Positions 17,115 to 25,866 of a stretch of DNA of 64,000 bases are shown here, piece by piece (position 1 is the first letter of the stretch; each line of letters begins with the position of its first letter). The translations under genes were made by a program, and so were the position numbers. Below the pieces are notes generated by a model. It saw nothing but the letters and a program-made list of their open reading frames with translations. It ran no database searches and was not told the origin of the DNA. Source of the DNA: Halomonas heilongjiangensis (GTDB taxonomy: Bacteria; Pseudomonadota; Gammaproteobacteria; Pseudomonadales; Halomonadaceae); NCBI RefSeq assembly GCF_002879645.1, contig NZ_PNRE01000019.1, positions 1 through 64,000 on the forward strand. Reading direction: 5' to 3'.

Positions 17115-18386
17115 ATGCGACCCGACGCCATTCCCCACGGCTCCACCGACGACCTTCTGCCCCTGCATCGCCAGCCCGGCTTCCTGAGCTTCCTCCTCTC
17201 GCGGCTGGCGGCGGTCTTCGCCATGCAGATCCAGGCCGTGGTGGTGGCCTGGCAGGTCTACGCCATCACCCGCGATCCCATGTCGCTGGCCTATGTGGGG
17301 CTGGCGCAGTTCCTGCCCATGGTGCTGTTGCTGCTGCCCGCCGGCGACCTGGTCGATCGCTTTCCGCGCAAGCGCATCCTGCAGCTCAGCTGGGCCGTGC
17401 AGGGCCTGTGCAGCGCCCTGCTGCTGGTGCTCTCCGTCGCCGCCGGCGGCGACGTGACGCTCTACTATGCCGTGCTGGCGCTGTTCGGCTGCGCCCGGGC
17501 CTTCACCGGACCGACCCTGCAGAGCCTGCTGCCGAACATCGTGCCCCGCGCCCAGCTCGCCCAGGCCATCGCGCTCAACAGCTCGATCATGAAGATCGCG
17601 GTGATCGGCGGCCCGCTGCTCGGCGGCATCCTCTACGCGGCGGGCGGCAGCCTGGCCTACGCGGTGTGCCTGGGCGGCTTCGTGGCGGCCCTGGCGCTGC
17701 TGGTGCCGGTGCCGATCCGCCATGCCCTGCAGAGCGGGCCCCTGGAGGCCACCGCCTGGCGACGCTTCACCGCCGGCATCGGCTATATCCGCCACCAGCC
17801 GATCATCCTCGGCGCCATCTCCCTGGACCTGTTCGCGGTGCTGCTGGGCGGCGTGGTGGCACTGCTGCCGATCTACGCCCAGGAGGTGCTGCACGTGGGC
17901 CCCGAGGGCCTGGGCGCGCTGCGCAGCGCCATCGCCGTCGGCGCCCTGCTGATGGGGCTCTACCTGGGAGTGCGTGGCATCAGGCGCCACGCCGGGGCGG
18001 TGATGTTCGCCTCGGTAGCGGTGTTCGGCGTCGCCAACCTGGTGTTCGCCCTCTCGACCCTGTTCTGGCTGTCGCTGGCCGCCATGCTGGTCGCCGGCGC
18101 CGCCGACATGATCAGCGTCTACGTGCGCATGACCCTGATCCAGCTGGCCACCCCGGACGAGATGCGCGGCCGGGTCAATGCCGTCAACATGCTGTTCATC
18201 GGCTCCTCCAACGAACTCGGCGAGTTCCGCGCCGGCAGCATGGCCGCCTGGGTCGGCGTGGTGCCCGCCGCGGTGATCGGCGGGCTCGGCACCCTGGCGG
18301 TGGTCGGCGCGTGGCTGCGGGTATTCGCCCCGCTGCGGCGGGTCGACCGCTTCGACGAGGCCGCGATGGAGCCGCCTCGGAGTTGA
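17115..18386 (+). CDS. MFS transporter, EntS-like exporter
   Basis: 423 residues with about eleven to twelve hydrophobic segments beginning FLSFLLSRLAAVFAMQIQAV. The A-motif-like loop GDLVDRFPRKRIL between helices 2 and 3 and the TPDEMRGRVNAVNMLFIGSSNELGEF block before the last helices are typical of the MFS_3/EntS group. Such proteins export siderophores or other small molecules using the proton gradient, but no substrate clue is present nearby. The gene follows the regulator by 106 bp on the same strand, and TTAACCGGGTTAA at 17049-17061 lies in that gap. It probably has its own promoter. It is convergent with rsmE. Confidence 0.85.
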   Translation: MRPDAIPHGSTDDLLPLHRQPGFLSFLLSRLAAVFAMQIQAVVVAWQVYAITRDPMSLAYVGLAQFLPMVLLLLPAGDLVDRFPRKRILQLSWAVQGLCSALLLVLSVAAGGDVTLYYAVLALFGCARAFTGPTLQSLLPNIVPRAQLAQAIALNSSIMKIAVIGGPLLGGILYAAGGSLAYAVCLGGFVAALALLVPVPIRHALQSGPLEATAWRRFTAGIGYIRHQPIILGAISLDLFAVLLGGVVALLPIYAQEVLHVGPEGLGALRSAIAVGALLMGLYLGVRGIRRHAGAVMFASVAVFGVANLVFALSTLFWLSLAAMLVAGAADMISVYVRMTLIQLATPDEMRGRVNAVNMLFIGSSNELGEFRAGSMAAWVGVVPAAVIGGLGTLAVVGAWLRVFAPLRRVDRFDEAAMEPPRS

Positions 18387-18462
18387 CCCACCGCTCACGC
18401 CTTCCTCCGACGGTTGCAACCGCATCGGAAAGCCGCCCGCTGAGTTCATCACCTTCGGACTG

Positions 18463-19215
18463 TCACAGATCCCCGAAGCGATGCTGCAGCAGCGAGAGCG
18501 CCACCACCGGGGCGGTTTCGGTGCGCAGGATGCGCGGGCCGAGGGAGAGGGAGGAAAAGCCGGCGGCCAGGGCGGCCTCGACCTCGGCGGCGGACAGGCC
18601 GCCCTCGGGGCCGATCAGCAGGGCGGCGCGGGTGGGCGCAGGCTCATGCTCGAGCACGCCTGGCGTGCCGGGATGCAGCACCAGCCGCAGGGCCTCATCG
18701 CGACCGACGAGCCAGTCGCCCAGCGACACGGGGGGATGCACCGGCGGCAGGGTGGCGCGGCCGCACTGCTCGCAGGCGCTGGCGGCCACCGCCTGCCAGT
18801 GGGCGAGCTTCTTCGCCTCGCGCTCGCCCTTGAGGCGCACGTCGCCGTGCTCGGTGTAGAGGGGGGTGATCGCCGCCACGCCCAGCTCCACGGCCTTCTG
18901 GATGGCGTAGTCCATGCGATCGCCCTTGGAGACCGCCTGGCCCAGGTGCACCGCCAGCGGCGACTCGCCGTGGCCATCGGCGATGGCCTCGATGCGCGCC
19001 ACCACCCGCTTGCGACCGGCCTCCACCAGCACGGCACGGGCCTCCTGGCCACCGCCGTCGAACAGCACCAGCGGCGCGCCCTCGCCCAGGCGCAGCACCC
19101 GGGCCACGTGGCGGGCGGGGCCTTCGGGCAGAACGACGTCGCCGCCGACGGTGAAGTCGGCGGCGACGTGGATGCGCGGGGCTCTTGCCAGGAGCCTGGT
19201 GGCCTCGGTCTTCAT
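18463..19215 (-). CDS. rsmE: 16S rRNA (uracil1498-N3)-methyltransferase
   Basis: 250 residues. An N-terminal PUA-like domain (RIHVAADFTVGGDVVLPEGPARHVARVLRL) is followed by a SPOUT methyltransferase domain with its trefoil-knot motifs LLIGPEGGLSAAEVEAA and LGPRILRTETAPVVAL, which bind S-adenosylmethionine. It methylates U1498 of 16S rRNA in the assembled small subunit. KGDRMDYAIQKAVELGV is another RsmE hallmark. It lies 20 nt downstream of secB and is probably co-transcribed with it. Confidence 0.95.
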   Translation of the reverse strand: MKTEATRLLARAPRIHVAADFTVGGDVVLPEGPARHVARVLRLGEGAPLVLFDGGGQEARAVLVEAGRKRVVARIEAIADGHGESPLAVHLGQAVSKGDRMDYAIQKAVELGVAAITPLYTEHGDVRLKGEREAKKLAHWQAVAASACEQCGRATLPPVHPPVSLGDWLVGRDEALRLVLHPGTPGVLEHEPAPTRAALLIGPEGGLSAAEVEAALAAGFSSLSLGPRILRTETAPVVALSLLQHRFGDL

Positions 19216-19235
19216 CGGCTAGCCGCCCCTTGCCC

Positions 19236-19751
19236 TTACTGGGTCGCCTGTTCGCCCTGCTGGCTGGCCTGCTCGGCCTCGCGCTTCTTCTTCTGGGCGT
19301 AGATCGCCTCGAAGTTGACCGGCGCCAGCATCAGCGGCGGGAAGCCGCCACGATTGACCAGGTTGTCGATGCACTCGCGGGCATAGGGGAAGAGCACGTT
19401 GGGGCAGAAGGCGCCCAGGGTGTGGTCGAGCTGCGCCCCCTCGATGCCGCTGATGCGGAACAGGCCGGCCTGTTCGATCTCGGCCAGGAAGGAGGTGGTG
19501 CCCTCCTCGCTGTGGGTCACCTGGGCGGTGACCTTGACCACCACCTCGTAGAGGCCGTCGCCGACCTGCTGGCTGGAGGTGTTCAGGTCCAGGCCGACCT
19601 TGGGCTTGAACGGCTGCTGGAACACCGTCGGCGAGTTGGGGGCCTCGAAGGAGATGTCCTTGACATAGATGCGCTGCAGGGCGAACTGGAGCTGCGGCTT
19701 GTCCTGCTGGCCGGCGGCCGCGCCGGCGTTCTGGTTGTTCTCTTCCGCCAT
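19236..19751 (-). CDS. secB: Protein-export chaperone SecB
   Basis: 171 residues, a little longer than the 155 of E. coli because of polar Asn/Gln/Ala-rich N- and C-terminal tails. The core matches SecB: FALQRIYVKDISFEAPNSP, a beta sheet ending in the acidic SecA-binding surface, and GAFCPNVLFPYARECIDNLVNRGGFPPLMLAPVNFEAIY. The tetramer keeps preproteins unfolded and delivers them to SecA. In many relatives a glutaredoxin gene (grxC) separates secB from the rhodanese gene; here only 44 nt lie between them. Confidence 0.97.
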   Translation of the reverse strand: MAEENNQNAGAAAGQQDKPQLQFALQRIYVKDISFEAPNSPTVFQQPFKPKVGLDLNTSSQQVGDGLYEVVVKVTAQVTHSEEGTTSFLAEIEQAGLFRISGIEGAQLDHTLGAFCPNVLFPYARECIDNLVNRGGFPPLMLAPVNFEAIYAQKKKREAEQASQQGEQATQ

Positions 19752-19796
19752 GGGAAAGGTCCTTTGAAACGGTGAACGAAAAGGAAGGTGGCGTGG

Positions 19797-20219
19797 TTAC
19801 TTCTTGACCATGGGGAGGCCATCGGCCTGCCACTGGGCCATGCCGCCCTTGAGCTTGACCGCCCGCTCGAAGCCGCCCTTGGCCAGCTTGGCCAGGGCGA
19901 TGCCGGAGCTCTGGCCGTGCTTGCAGGCCACGATGATCGGCTTGTCCTTGAACTTGTCGAGTTCGTTCAGGCGCCCCTCGAGCTTGCTCTGGGGAATGTT
20001 GCGCGCGCCGGCGATATGGCCGGCCTTGAAATCGCCCGCCTCACGGATGTCGAGCACCACGGCATCCTCACGGTTGATCAGCTGGGTGGCCTCGCTGGAG
20101 GTCACGCCACTGGCGGCGCTGTTGCGGACCTCGTAGGCGATCCAGGCGGTCAACACCAGCAGGAAGGCACCCACCAGCAGCGGGTGATTCTGCACGAATT
20201 CAAACAGCTGATCGATCAT
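19797..20219 (-). CDS. Membrane-anchored rhodanese-like protein (YibN type)
   Basis: 140 residues from MIDQLFEFVQNHPLLVGAFL: one N-terminal transmembrane helix (about 14-30) followed by a single rhodanese domain with AVVLDIREAGDFKAGHIAGARNIP and the active-site loop IIVACKHGQSSGIAL, catalytic Cys99. The length and layout match E. coli YibN (143 residues), found beside secB and gpmI there too. It may act in sulfur transfer or near membrane protein insertion; the substrate is not established. The start is the ATG before the transmembrane helix; longer upstream extensions are arginine-rich and look untranslated. Confidence 0.88.
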   Translation of the reverse strand: MIDQLFEFVQNHPLLVGAFLLVLTAWIAYEVRNSAASGVTSSEATQLINREDAVVLDIREAGDFKAGHIAGARNIPQSKLEGRLNELDKFKDKPIIVACKHGQSSGIALAKLAKGGFERAVKLKGGMAQWQADGLPMVKK

Positions 20220-20452
20220 GGGTCCGGGACACTCTTTCTCGGTGCATGAGGGGGTGAAGTCGGCACGGCTCGCCGGCCTGCCGCCGGGCGTCGCCCAGTA
20301 TACACGAAGCCGTGGCGAACCGTGGCCAGCGGGCGGCGACCATGACGTCCGGCGCTGCCGTACGATATGATGCCGCAAGCAGAAACAAGTCGCGACCCCG
20401 TTGATCGCCCCGTGCTCGACGAGGCGTCGCCATCGACAAGAGGCCCTCCCCC

Positions 20453-22027
20453 ATGACCGACGCTTCGACCTCCACTCCCCGCCCGGTGGCCCTGATCATA
20501 CTCGACGGCTACGGCCACAACCCCGACGCCGAGAGCAACGCCGTGCTGGCCGCCCGCACCCCGGTGATGGACCGCCTGCAGCAGGAGCATCCCGCCACCC
20601 TGATCCACACCGATGGCCGCTACGTGGGGCTGCCGGACGGCCAGATGGGCAACTCCGAGGTCGGGCACATGAACCTGGGAGCCGGACGCATCGTCTACCA
20701 GGACTTCACCCGCATCACCAAGGCGATCGAGGACGGCGACCTGGACACCATCGCCGCGCTCACCACGCCGATCGATGCCGCCGTGGCCGCGGGCAAGGCG
20801 GTCCACCTGCTGGGCCTGCTCTCGCCGGGCGGCGTGCACAGCCACGAGGAACACTTCCTCGCCATGGCCGAGCTGGCCGCCCGCCGCGGCGCCCGACGCA
20901 TCGTCGTCCATGGCTTCCTCGACGGCCGCGACATGCCGCCCAAGAGCGCCCTGGCCTCCATCGAGCGCGTCAATGAGCGCCTCGCCGAGCTGGTCGGTGC
21001 CGACAACGGCTTCGTCGCCTCGATCATCGGCCGCTACTACGCCATGGATCGCGACAACCGTTGGGACCGCGTCGAGCAGGCCTACCGGCTGATCACCGAA
21101 GGCACCGGCGAGTTCGAGGCGATGAGCGCCGAGGTCGGCCTGCGCGCCGCCTACGAGCGCGACGAGACCGACGAGTTCGTCACCGCCACCAGCATCCGCC
21201 CAAGCGGCGTGCCGGTGGCGATGGAAGACGGTGACGCCGCCATCTTCATGAACTTCCGCGCCGACCGGGCCCGCGAGCTGACCCGGGCCTTCGTCGAGGA
21301 CGGCTTCGGCGGCTTCGAGCGCCGCGCCCGTCCGCGCCTCGCCGCCGACGGCCTGGTGATGCTGACCCAGTATGCCGCCGACATCCCCGCTCCCGCCGCC
21401 TTCCCCCCGGCCGAGCTGACCAACACCCTGGGCGAGGTGATGGAGAAGCGCGGCCTGACCCAGCTGCGCATCGCCGAGACCGAGAAGTACGCCCACGTCA
21501 CCTTCTTCTTCTCCGGCGGCCGCGAGGCCGAGTACCGAGGCGAGACCCGGGTGCTGGTGCCCTCGCCCCAGGAGGTGAAGACCTACGACGAGAAGCCCGA
21601 GATGAGCGCCGTCGAGGTGACCGACCGCCTGGTCGAGGCGATCGACGCCGGCGCCTACGACCTGATCGTCTGCAACTACGCCAACGGCGACATGGTCGGC
21701 CACACCGGCAAGTTCGACGCCGCCGTCAAGGCCATCGAGGCCGTCGACGCCTGCGTCGGCCGGGTGGTGGACGCGATCCAGCGCGCCGGCGGCGCCTGCC
21801 TGGTCACCGCCGACCACGGCAACGCCGAGCAGATGGTCAACCCCGAGACCGGCGTCGCCCAGACCGCCCATACCACCTTCGACGTGCCGCTGGTCTATGT
21901 CGGCCCCCGTCCGGCGCGGCTCCATGACGACGGCCGCCTGTGCGACATCGCCCCGACCCTGCTGACCCTGATGGACCAGCCGATTCCCGAGGAGATGAGC
22001 GGCCGGGTGCTGATCGACTTCGGCTGA
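20453..22027 (+). CDS. gpmI: 2,3-bisphosphoglycerate-independent phosphoglycerate mutase
   Basis: 524 residues, the expected length for the monomeric Mn2+ enzyme that interconverts 3- and 2-phosphoglycerate in glycolysis. Visible: metal-binding [10 protein letters not shown], nucleophile Ser68 in [53 protein letters not shown], the [17 protein letters not shown] and [10 protein letters not shown] metal loops. AGAGG precedes the ATG. It is divergent from the rhodanese gene across 233 bp and is followed at 24 nt by the envC-type gene, the same order as in E. coli. Confidence 0.97.
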   Translation: MTDASTSTPRPVALIILDGYGHNPDAESNAVLAARTPVMDRLQQEHPATLIHTDGRYVGLPDGQMGNSEVGHMNLGAGRIVYQDFTRITKAIEDGDLDTIAALTTPIDAAVAAGKAVHLLGLLSPGGVHSHEEHFLAMAELAARRGARRIVVHGFLDGRDMPPKSALASIERVNERLAELVGADNGFVASIIGRYYAMDRDNRWDRVEQAYRLITEGTGEFEAMSAEVGLRAAYERDETDEFVTATSIRPSGVPVAMEDGDAAIFMNFRADRARELTRAFVEDGFGGFERRARPRLAADGLVMLTQYAADIPAPAAFPPAELTNTLGEVMEKRGLTQLRIAETEKYAHVTFFFSGGREAEYRGETRVLVPSPQEVKTYDEKPEMSAVEVTDRLVEAIDAGAYDLIVCNYANGDMVGHTGKFDAAVKAIEAVDACVGRVVDAIQRAGGACLVTADHGNAEQMVNPETGVAQTAHTTFDVPLVYVGPRPARLHDDGRLCDIAPTLLTLMDQPIPEEMSGRVLIDFG

Positions 22028-22051
22028 TACCATGCGACGGGAGGCCAGCGG

Positions 22052-23194
22052 ATGGCAAGAGGTGTCGCGACACTCGGCGTACTGCTGCTGGCGCTCTGCC
22101 TGGCCTCGCCGTTGGCCGCCCAGCCCAGCGAGCAAGCCGCCCGGGAGCGGCTCGACGCCATCGGCGAGGAGATCCAGGGGCTCTCCCGGCGCCTGACCAC
22201 CACCCGTGAGGCCCGCGACGACGCGGGTCGCGAGCTGCGCGAGGTGGAGACCGCGCTGGCCGAGACCCATCGTCGCCTCGACGCCCTGCAGGCCGAGCGC
22301 CGCGAACTCACCGCCGAGATCGACGCCCTCGAGACCCGGCGCGATGGCCTCGAGGCCGAGCGTGCCGACCAGGTCGAGGCACTCAACGCCCAGCTCGACG
22401 CCCTCTACCGCCTCGGCCTCACCCCCCAGCTCAAGCTGCTGCTCAACCAGGACGACCCGGCCCGGCTCGACCGGCTGCAGCACTACCTCAACCGCCTGGC
22501 GAAGGCCCGCAACGAACGCCTCGACGAGCTCGCCCGGCTCGACAGCGCGCTGGCCGACAACCGCCGGGCGCTCGAGGCCCGCGGCACGCGACTCGATGCC
22601 CTGGCCGGCGAACTGGCGAGCCGTAGCGCCGAGCTGGCCGAACGCATGGCGGAACGCGCCGACCTGGTCGCCGCACTCGACGGCCGCTACGCCAGCGAGC
22701 AGGCGCGGCTGGAGGACCTCAACCAGGACCGCGCCCACGCCGAACGGGTACTGCGCGAGGTCCAGGAGGAGCTCGCCCGGCTGCAACGCCCCCCGCCCTC
22801 CACCGCCATCGAGCAGACCCAGGGCGAGCTGCCCTGGCCGGTGCAGGGGCGGGTCGCCTCGCGCTTCCGCCGCGGCGACGGCGTGCACCACAACGGCATG
22901 CTGATCCAGGCCGCCGCGGGCACCCCGGTGCGCGCCGTCCACGCCGGGCGGGTGGTGTTCGCCGACTGGATGCGCGGCTTCGGCAACCTGCTGATCGTCG
23001 ACCACGGTGACCAGGTGATGACCCTGCACGCCCACCTGCAGCACTTCGGCGCCGAGGTGGGTCAGGCGGTCTCCCGGGGCGACACCCTGGGGGCGGTGGG
23101 CGCGAGCGGCGGCCACGATGTCCCGGCCCTCTATTTCGAGGTCCGCCGCGGCGGCGAGCCGATCGACCCGCAGTCGTGGATCGCCTCGCGATGA
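22052..23194 (+). CDS. envC: EnvC-like murein hydrolase activator
   Basis: 380 residues. A signal peptide (MARGVATLGVLLLALCLASP...LAAQ) is followed by a long coiled coil (about 28-250, rich in Ala/Arg/Glu/Leu with LDALQAERRELTAEIDALETRR) and a C-terminal LytM/M23 domain (about 268-380). The zinc motifs are degenerate: HNGMLIQ replaces the usual HxGxD, and LYFEVRRGGEPIDPQSW lacks the final catalytic His. That pattern matches E. coli EnvC, which does not cut peptidoglycan itself but activates amidases AmiA and AmiB at the septum under FtsEX control. The gpmI-envC-ctpA order supports the call. Confidence 0.92.
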   Translation: MARGVATLGVLLLALCLASPLAAQPSEQAARERLDAIGEEIQGLSRRLTTTREARDDAGRELREVETALAETHRRLDALQAERRELTAEIDALETRRDGLEAERADQVEALNAQLDALYRLGLTPQLKLLLNQDDPARLDRLQHYLNRLAKARNERLDELARLDSALADNRRALEARGTRLDALAGELASRSAELAERMAERADLVAALDGRYASEQARLEDLNQDRAHAERVLREVQEELARLQRPPPSTAIEQTQGELPWPVQGRVASRFRRGDGVHHNGMLIQAAAGTPVRAVHAGRVVFADWMRGFGNLLIVDHGDQVMTLHAHLQHFGAEVGQAVSRGDTLGAVGASGGHDVPALYFEVRRGGEPIDPQSWIASR

Positions 23195-23265
23195 GTCCTG
23201 CCCCTTTCCCACAGCGTCGCCCACGGGCTATGCTGACCTGCCCGTCATGGAACCGCGGAGATCGC

Positions 23266-24558
23266 ATGCATCCACGTCTCGCCGGCCCTGCCGTCTCGCC
23301 ACGGTGGCTGATGGCGATGCTTCTGCCCGTCGCCCTGCTGGCCCTGCCCCTGCCGGCTGCCGCCACGCCTTCGGCCAACGACCTGCCGGTGGAGGACATC
23401 CAGACCTTCGCCGAGGTGTTCGAGCGCATCAAGCGTGCCTATGTCGAGGAGGTCGACGACAGCACCCTGCTGCGCAACGCCATGCGCGGGATGCTCAGCG
23501 AACTCGACCCCCACTCGGCCTACCTCGACCGCGAGGAGTTCCAGAGCCTGCGCGAGTCCACCGAGGGCGAGTTCGGCGGCGTGGGCATCGAGGTCGGCAC
23601 CCAGGACGGCCAGCTGACGGTGATCACCCCCATCGACGACACCCCCGCCTCCCGTGCCGGTCTGCAGTCCCGGGACGTCATCCTGCGCATCGACGACACC
23701 CCCACCGAGCGCCTCTCGCTCCAGGAAGCGGTCACCCTGATGCGCGGGGACCCGGGGACCGAGGTCAGCCTGACCATCATGCGCCAGGGCGATGACGCCC
23801 CGCGCACCTTCACCATGGCCCGGGAAGTGATCCGCACCGAGAGCGTGCGCAGCGAACTGCTGGAACCCGGCTACGGTTACCTGCGGGTCAGCCAGTTCCA
23901 GACCCGCACCGGCGACCAGGTACGCAACGCCATCGCCGACATGGAGCGCGAGGGCACCCTGAACGGCCTGGTGCTCGACCTGCGCAACAACCCCGGCGGC
24001 GTGCTGCAGGCCGCCGTGGCGGTGGCCGACGTCTTCCTCGACAGCGGCCTGATCGTCTACACCGAGGGACGCCTGCCGGACACCGAGATGCGCTTCTCGG
24101 CGAGCACCGAGACCGCCGCGCCGGACGTGCCCCTGGTGGTGCTGATCAACGGCGGCAGCGCCTCGGCGGCGGAGATCGTCGCCGGCGCCCTGCAGGACCA
24201 GCGCCGCGGCGTGGTGATGGGCACCGAGAGCTTCGGCAAGGGCTCGGTGCAGCAGATCATGCCGCTGGGCAACGGCGAGGGGCTCAAGCTGACCACCGCC
24301 CTCTACTTCACGCCGGGCGGTCGCTCGATCCAGGCCCAGGGCATCGAGCCCGACGTCCAGGTGGTACGCGGCCGGCTGGAAGTCGCCGAGGGCAGCGAGC
24401 TGATGGTGCGCGAGGCCGACCTGGAGGGTCACCTGCGCTCCCGCGACGAGCCGCGAACCCGCGGCGAGCTGGGCGAGCGCCTGCGCGAGGACTACCAGCT
24501 CGGCGAGGCGCTCAACCTGCTCAAGGCGCTGAATGTACTGAGCCAGCGCGACCGTTAA
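23266..24558 (+). CDS. ctpA: Carboxy-terminal processing peptidase, S41 family
   Basis: 430 residues starting MHPRLAGPAVSPRW with GGAG just upstream. It has a signal peptide or membrane anchor (about 15-33), an N-terminal helical region, a PDZ domain (about 100-165, GEFGGVGIEVGTQDGQL...SRAGLQSRDVILRIDD) and the tail-specific protease core with LDLRNNPGGVL. The catalytic dyad is Ser300 in NGGSASAAEI and Lys325 in ESFGKGSVQQ, 25 residues apart as in the family. It degrades or trims periplasmic proteins and cell-wall hydrolases from their C-termini. It is probably co-transcribed with gpmI and envC. Confidence 0.93.
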   Translation: MHPRLAGPAVSPRWLMAMLLPVALLALPLPAAATPSANDLPVEDIQTFAEVFERIKRAYVEEVDDSTLLRNAMRGMLSELDPHSAYLDREEFQSLRESTEGEFGGVGIEVGTQDGQLTVITPIDDTPASRAGLQSRDVILRIDDTPTERLSLQEAVTLMRGDPGTEVSLTIMRQGDDAPRTFTMAREVIRTESVRSELLEPGYGYLRVSQFQTRTGDQVRNAIADMEREGTLNGLVLDLRNNPGGVLQAAVAVADVFLDSGLIVYTEGRLPDTEMRFSASTETAAPDVPLVVLINGGSASAAEIVAGALQDQRRGVVMGTESFGKGSVQQIMPLGNGEGLKLTTALYFTPGGRSIQAQGIEPDVQVVRGRLEVAEGSELMVREADLEGHLRSRDEPRTRGELGERLREDYQLGEALNLLKALNVLSQRDR

Positions 24559-24576
24559 TGCAGCACCGCGGGCGGG

Positions 24577-25857
24577 TTACCGGCAGGAAGCCGGCAACCT
24601 GCCCCGGTGGCCGGTGGCCTGCTGCATCAGCAGGCGCTTGAGCGGGCCCGACCGGTCGACACCGGACATCCCCAGGTTGCGCGCCAGGGTCAGCGCCGGG
24701 TGGCGGGCCCCGAACAGCAGCCGGAAGCCGTCCATCAGCGCCAGCATCGCGGCATTGTCCCCGCGCCGGCGCCGGGCATAGCGGGCCAACAGCCGCTCGT
24801 CCCCCGGTGCCTCCCCGCGGGTACGCCCCCTCACCAGTTCCTCGGCCAGCACCGCCACGTCCATCAACCCCAGGTTGACCCCCTGACCCGCCAGCGGATG
24901 GATGCTGTGGGCGGCATCGCCGACCAGCGCCAGCCCCGGCAGCACGTAGCGTGCCGCATGGCGCTGGGTCAACGGCACCGCCAGGGCCCGGTCGATCACC
25001 GTCACCTCACCGAGGCGATGCTCGATGGCCCCGGCCATCTCGCGGGCCAGCGCCTCGGGCGGCAGGGCCACCAGGCGCTCGGCCTCGCCGGGCGAGGTCG
25101 ACCAGACGATGGAGCAGTGGTGGCCGTCGCCGTCGACGATCAGCGGCAGGAAGGCCAGCGGCCCGGTGGGCAGGAACACCTGGCGGGCCACCTCGCCGTG
25201 GGCGCGCGCCGTCCGCACCGTGGTCACCACCGCCACATGGCCGGTGTCCCGGCTGCTGACCCCGATGCCCGCCATCTCGCGCAGCGGTGAACGCGCGCCG
25301 TCGGCGGCCACCACCAGGGAGCCGGCCAGCCGGCGGCCATCCGCCAGCATCACCTCGCGGCCGCCACCCCGCGCCTCGAGCCCGACCACCCGGGCCGCGT
25401 AGTGGCGCCGCACCCCGGGCAAGCCGGCGAGGCGGGACTCCAGGGCGGCGAGGATCACGTCGTTCTCGACGATATGGCCCAGCACCGGCACCCCGGCCTG
25501 GTCGGCGGAGAAGTTGACCTCGCCGCTGCCCTCGGCGTCCCACACCTGCATGAAGCGGTAGGGGCTGACCCGTCGGTCCCGCATCCAGGCCCAGGCGCCG
25601 AGCCCCTCGAGCAAGCGCTGCGAGACCGGTGTCAGGGCGCTGACCCGCTGGTCCGGCCGGCCCAGGCCGATGTGCTCGGCGTCCAGCGGGGCCTCGCGGG
25701 CATCGAGCAGCGCCACCGCCACCCCGGCGTTGCCGAGCAGGCAGGCCAGGGACGCCCCCACCATGCCGCCGCCGACGATCACCACCTCGGCGGCGTCCCT
25801 CTCCCCACCGCGCTCCCGACCGTTCGGCGGCGGCGCCTGGTGATGCGTTTCCTGCAT
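24577..25857 (-). CDS. ubiI: UbiI/VisC-type flavin hydroxylase of ubiquinone synthesis
   Basis: 426 residues. FAD-binding GxGxxG in VVIVGGGMVGASLACLL near the N-terminus, the RVSALTPVSQRLLEGLGAW block typical of UbiI/UbiF/UbiH, the DG motif in VVAADGARSPLR, and the second FAD motif GLALVGDAAHSIHPLAGQGVNLGLMD. It hydroxylates the ring of a polyprenylphenol intermediate, most likely C5, within the Ubi complex. The neighbour 9 nt upstream is ubiH, and the order ygfB-pepP-ubiH-ubiI is the same as in E. coli. Assignment between UbiI and UbiF rests on this gene order. Confidence 0.88.
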   Translation of the reverse strand: MQETHHQAPPPNGRERGGERDAAEVVIVGGGMVGASLACLLGNAGVAVALLDAREAPLDAEHIGLGRPDQRVSALTPVSQRLLEGLGAWAWMRDRRVSPYRFMQVWDAEGSGEVNFSADQAGVPVLGHIVENDVILAALESRLAGLPGVRRHYAARVVGLEARGGGREVMLADGRRLAGSLVVAADGARSPLREMAGIGVSSRDTGHVAVVTTVRTARAHGEVARQVFLPTGPLAFLPLIVDGDGHHCSIVWSTSPGEAERLVALPPEALAREMAGAIEHRLGEVTVIDRALAVPLTQRHAARYVLPGLALVGDAAHSIHPLAGQGVNLGLMDVAVLAEELVRGRTRGEAPGDERLLARYARRRRGDNAAMLALMDGFRLLFGARHPALTLARNLGMSGVDRSGPLKRLLMQQATGHRGRLPASCR

Positions 25858-25866
25858 GTGGTTCTC

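Noticed and set aside
20216..23224. A 1002-codon open frame on the minus strand opposite gpmI and envC
   Set aside because: It is antisense to two strongly supported genes. The composition (Gly, Ala, Val, Gln, Asp, His rich, no domain) is what GC-rich genes give in that frame.
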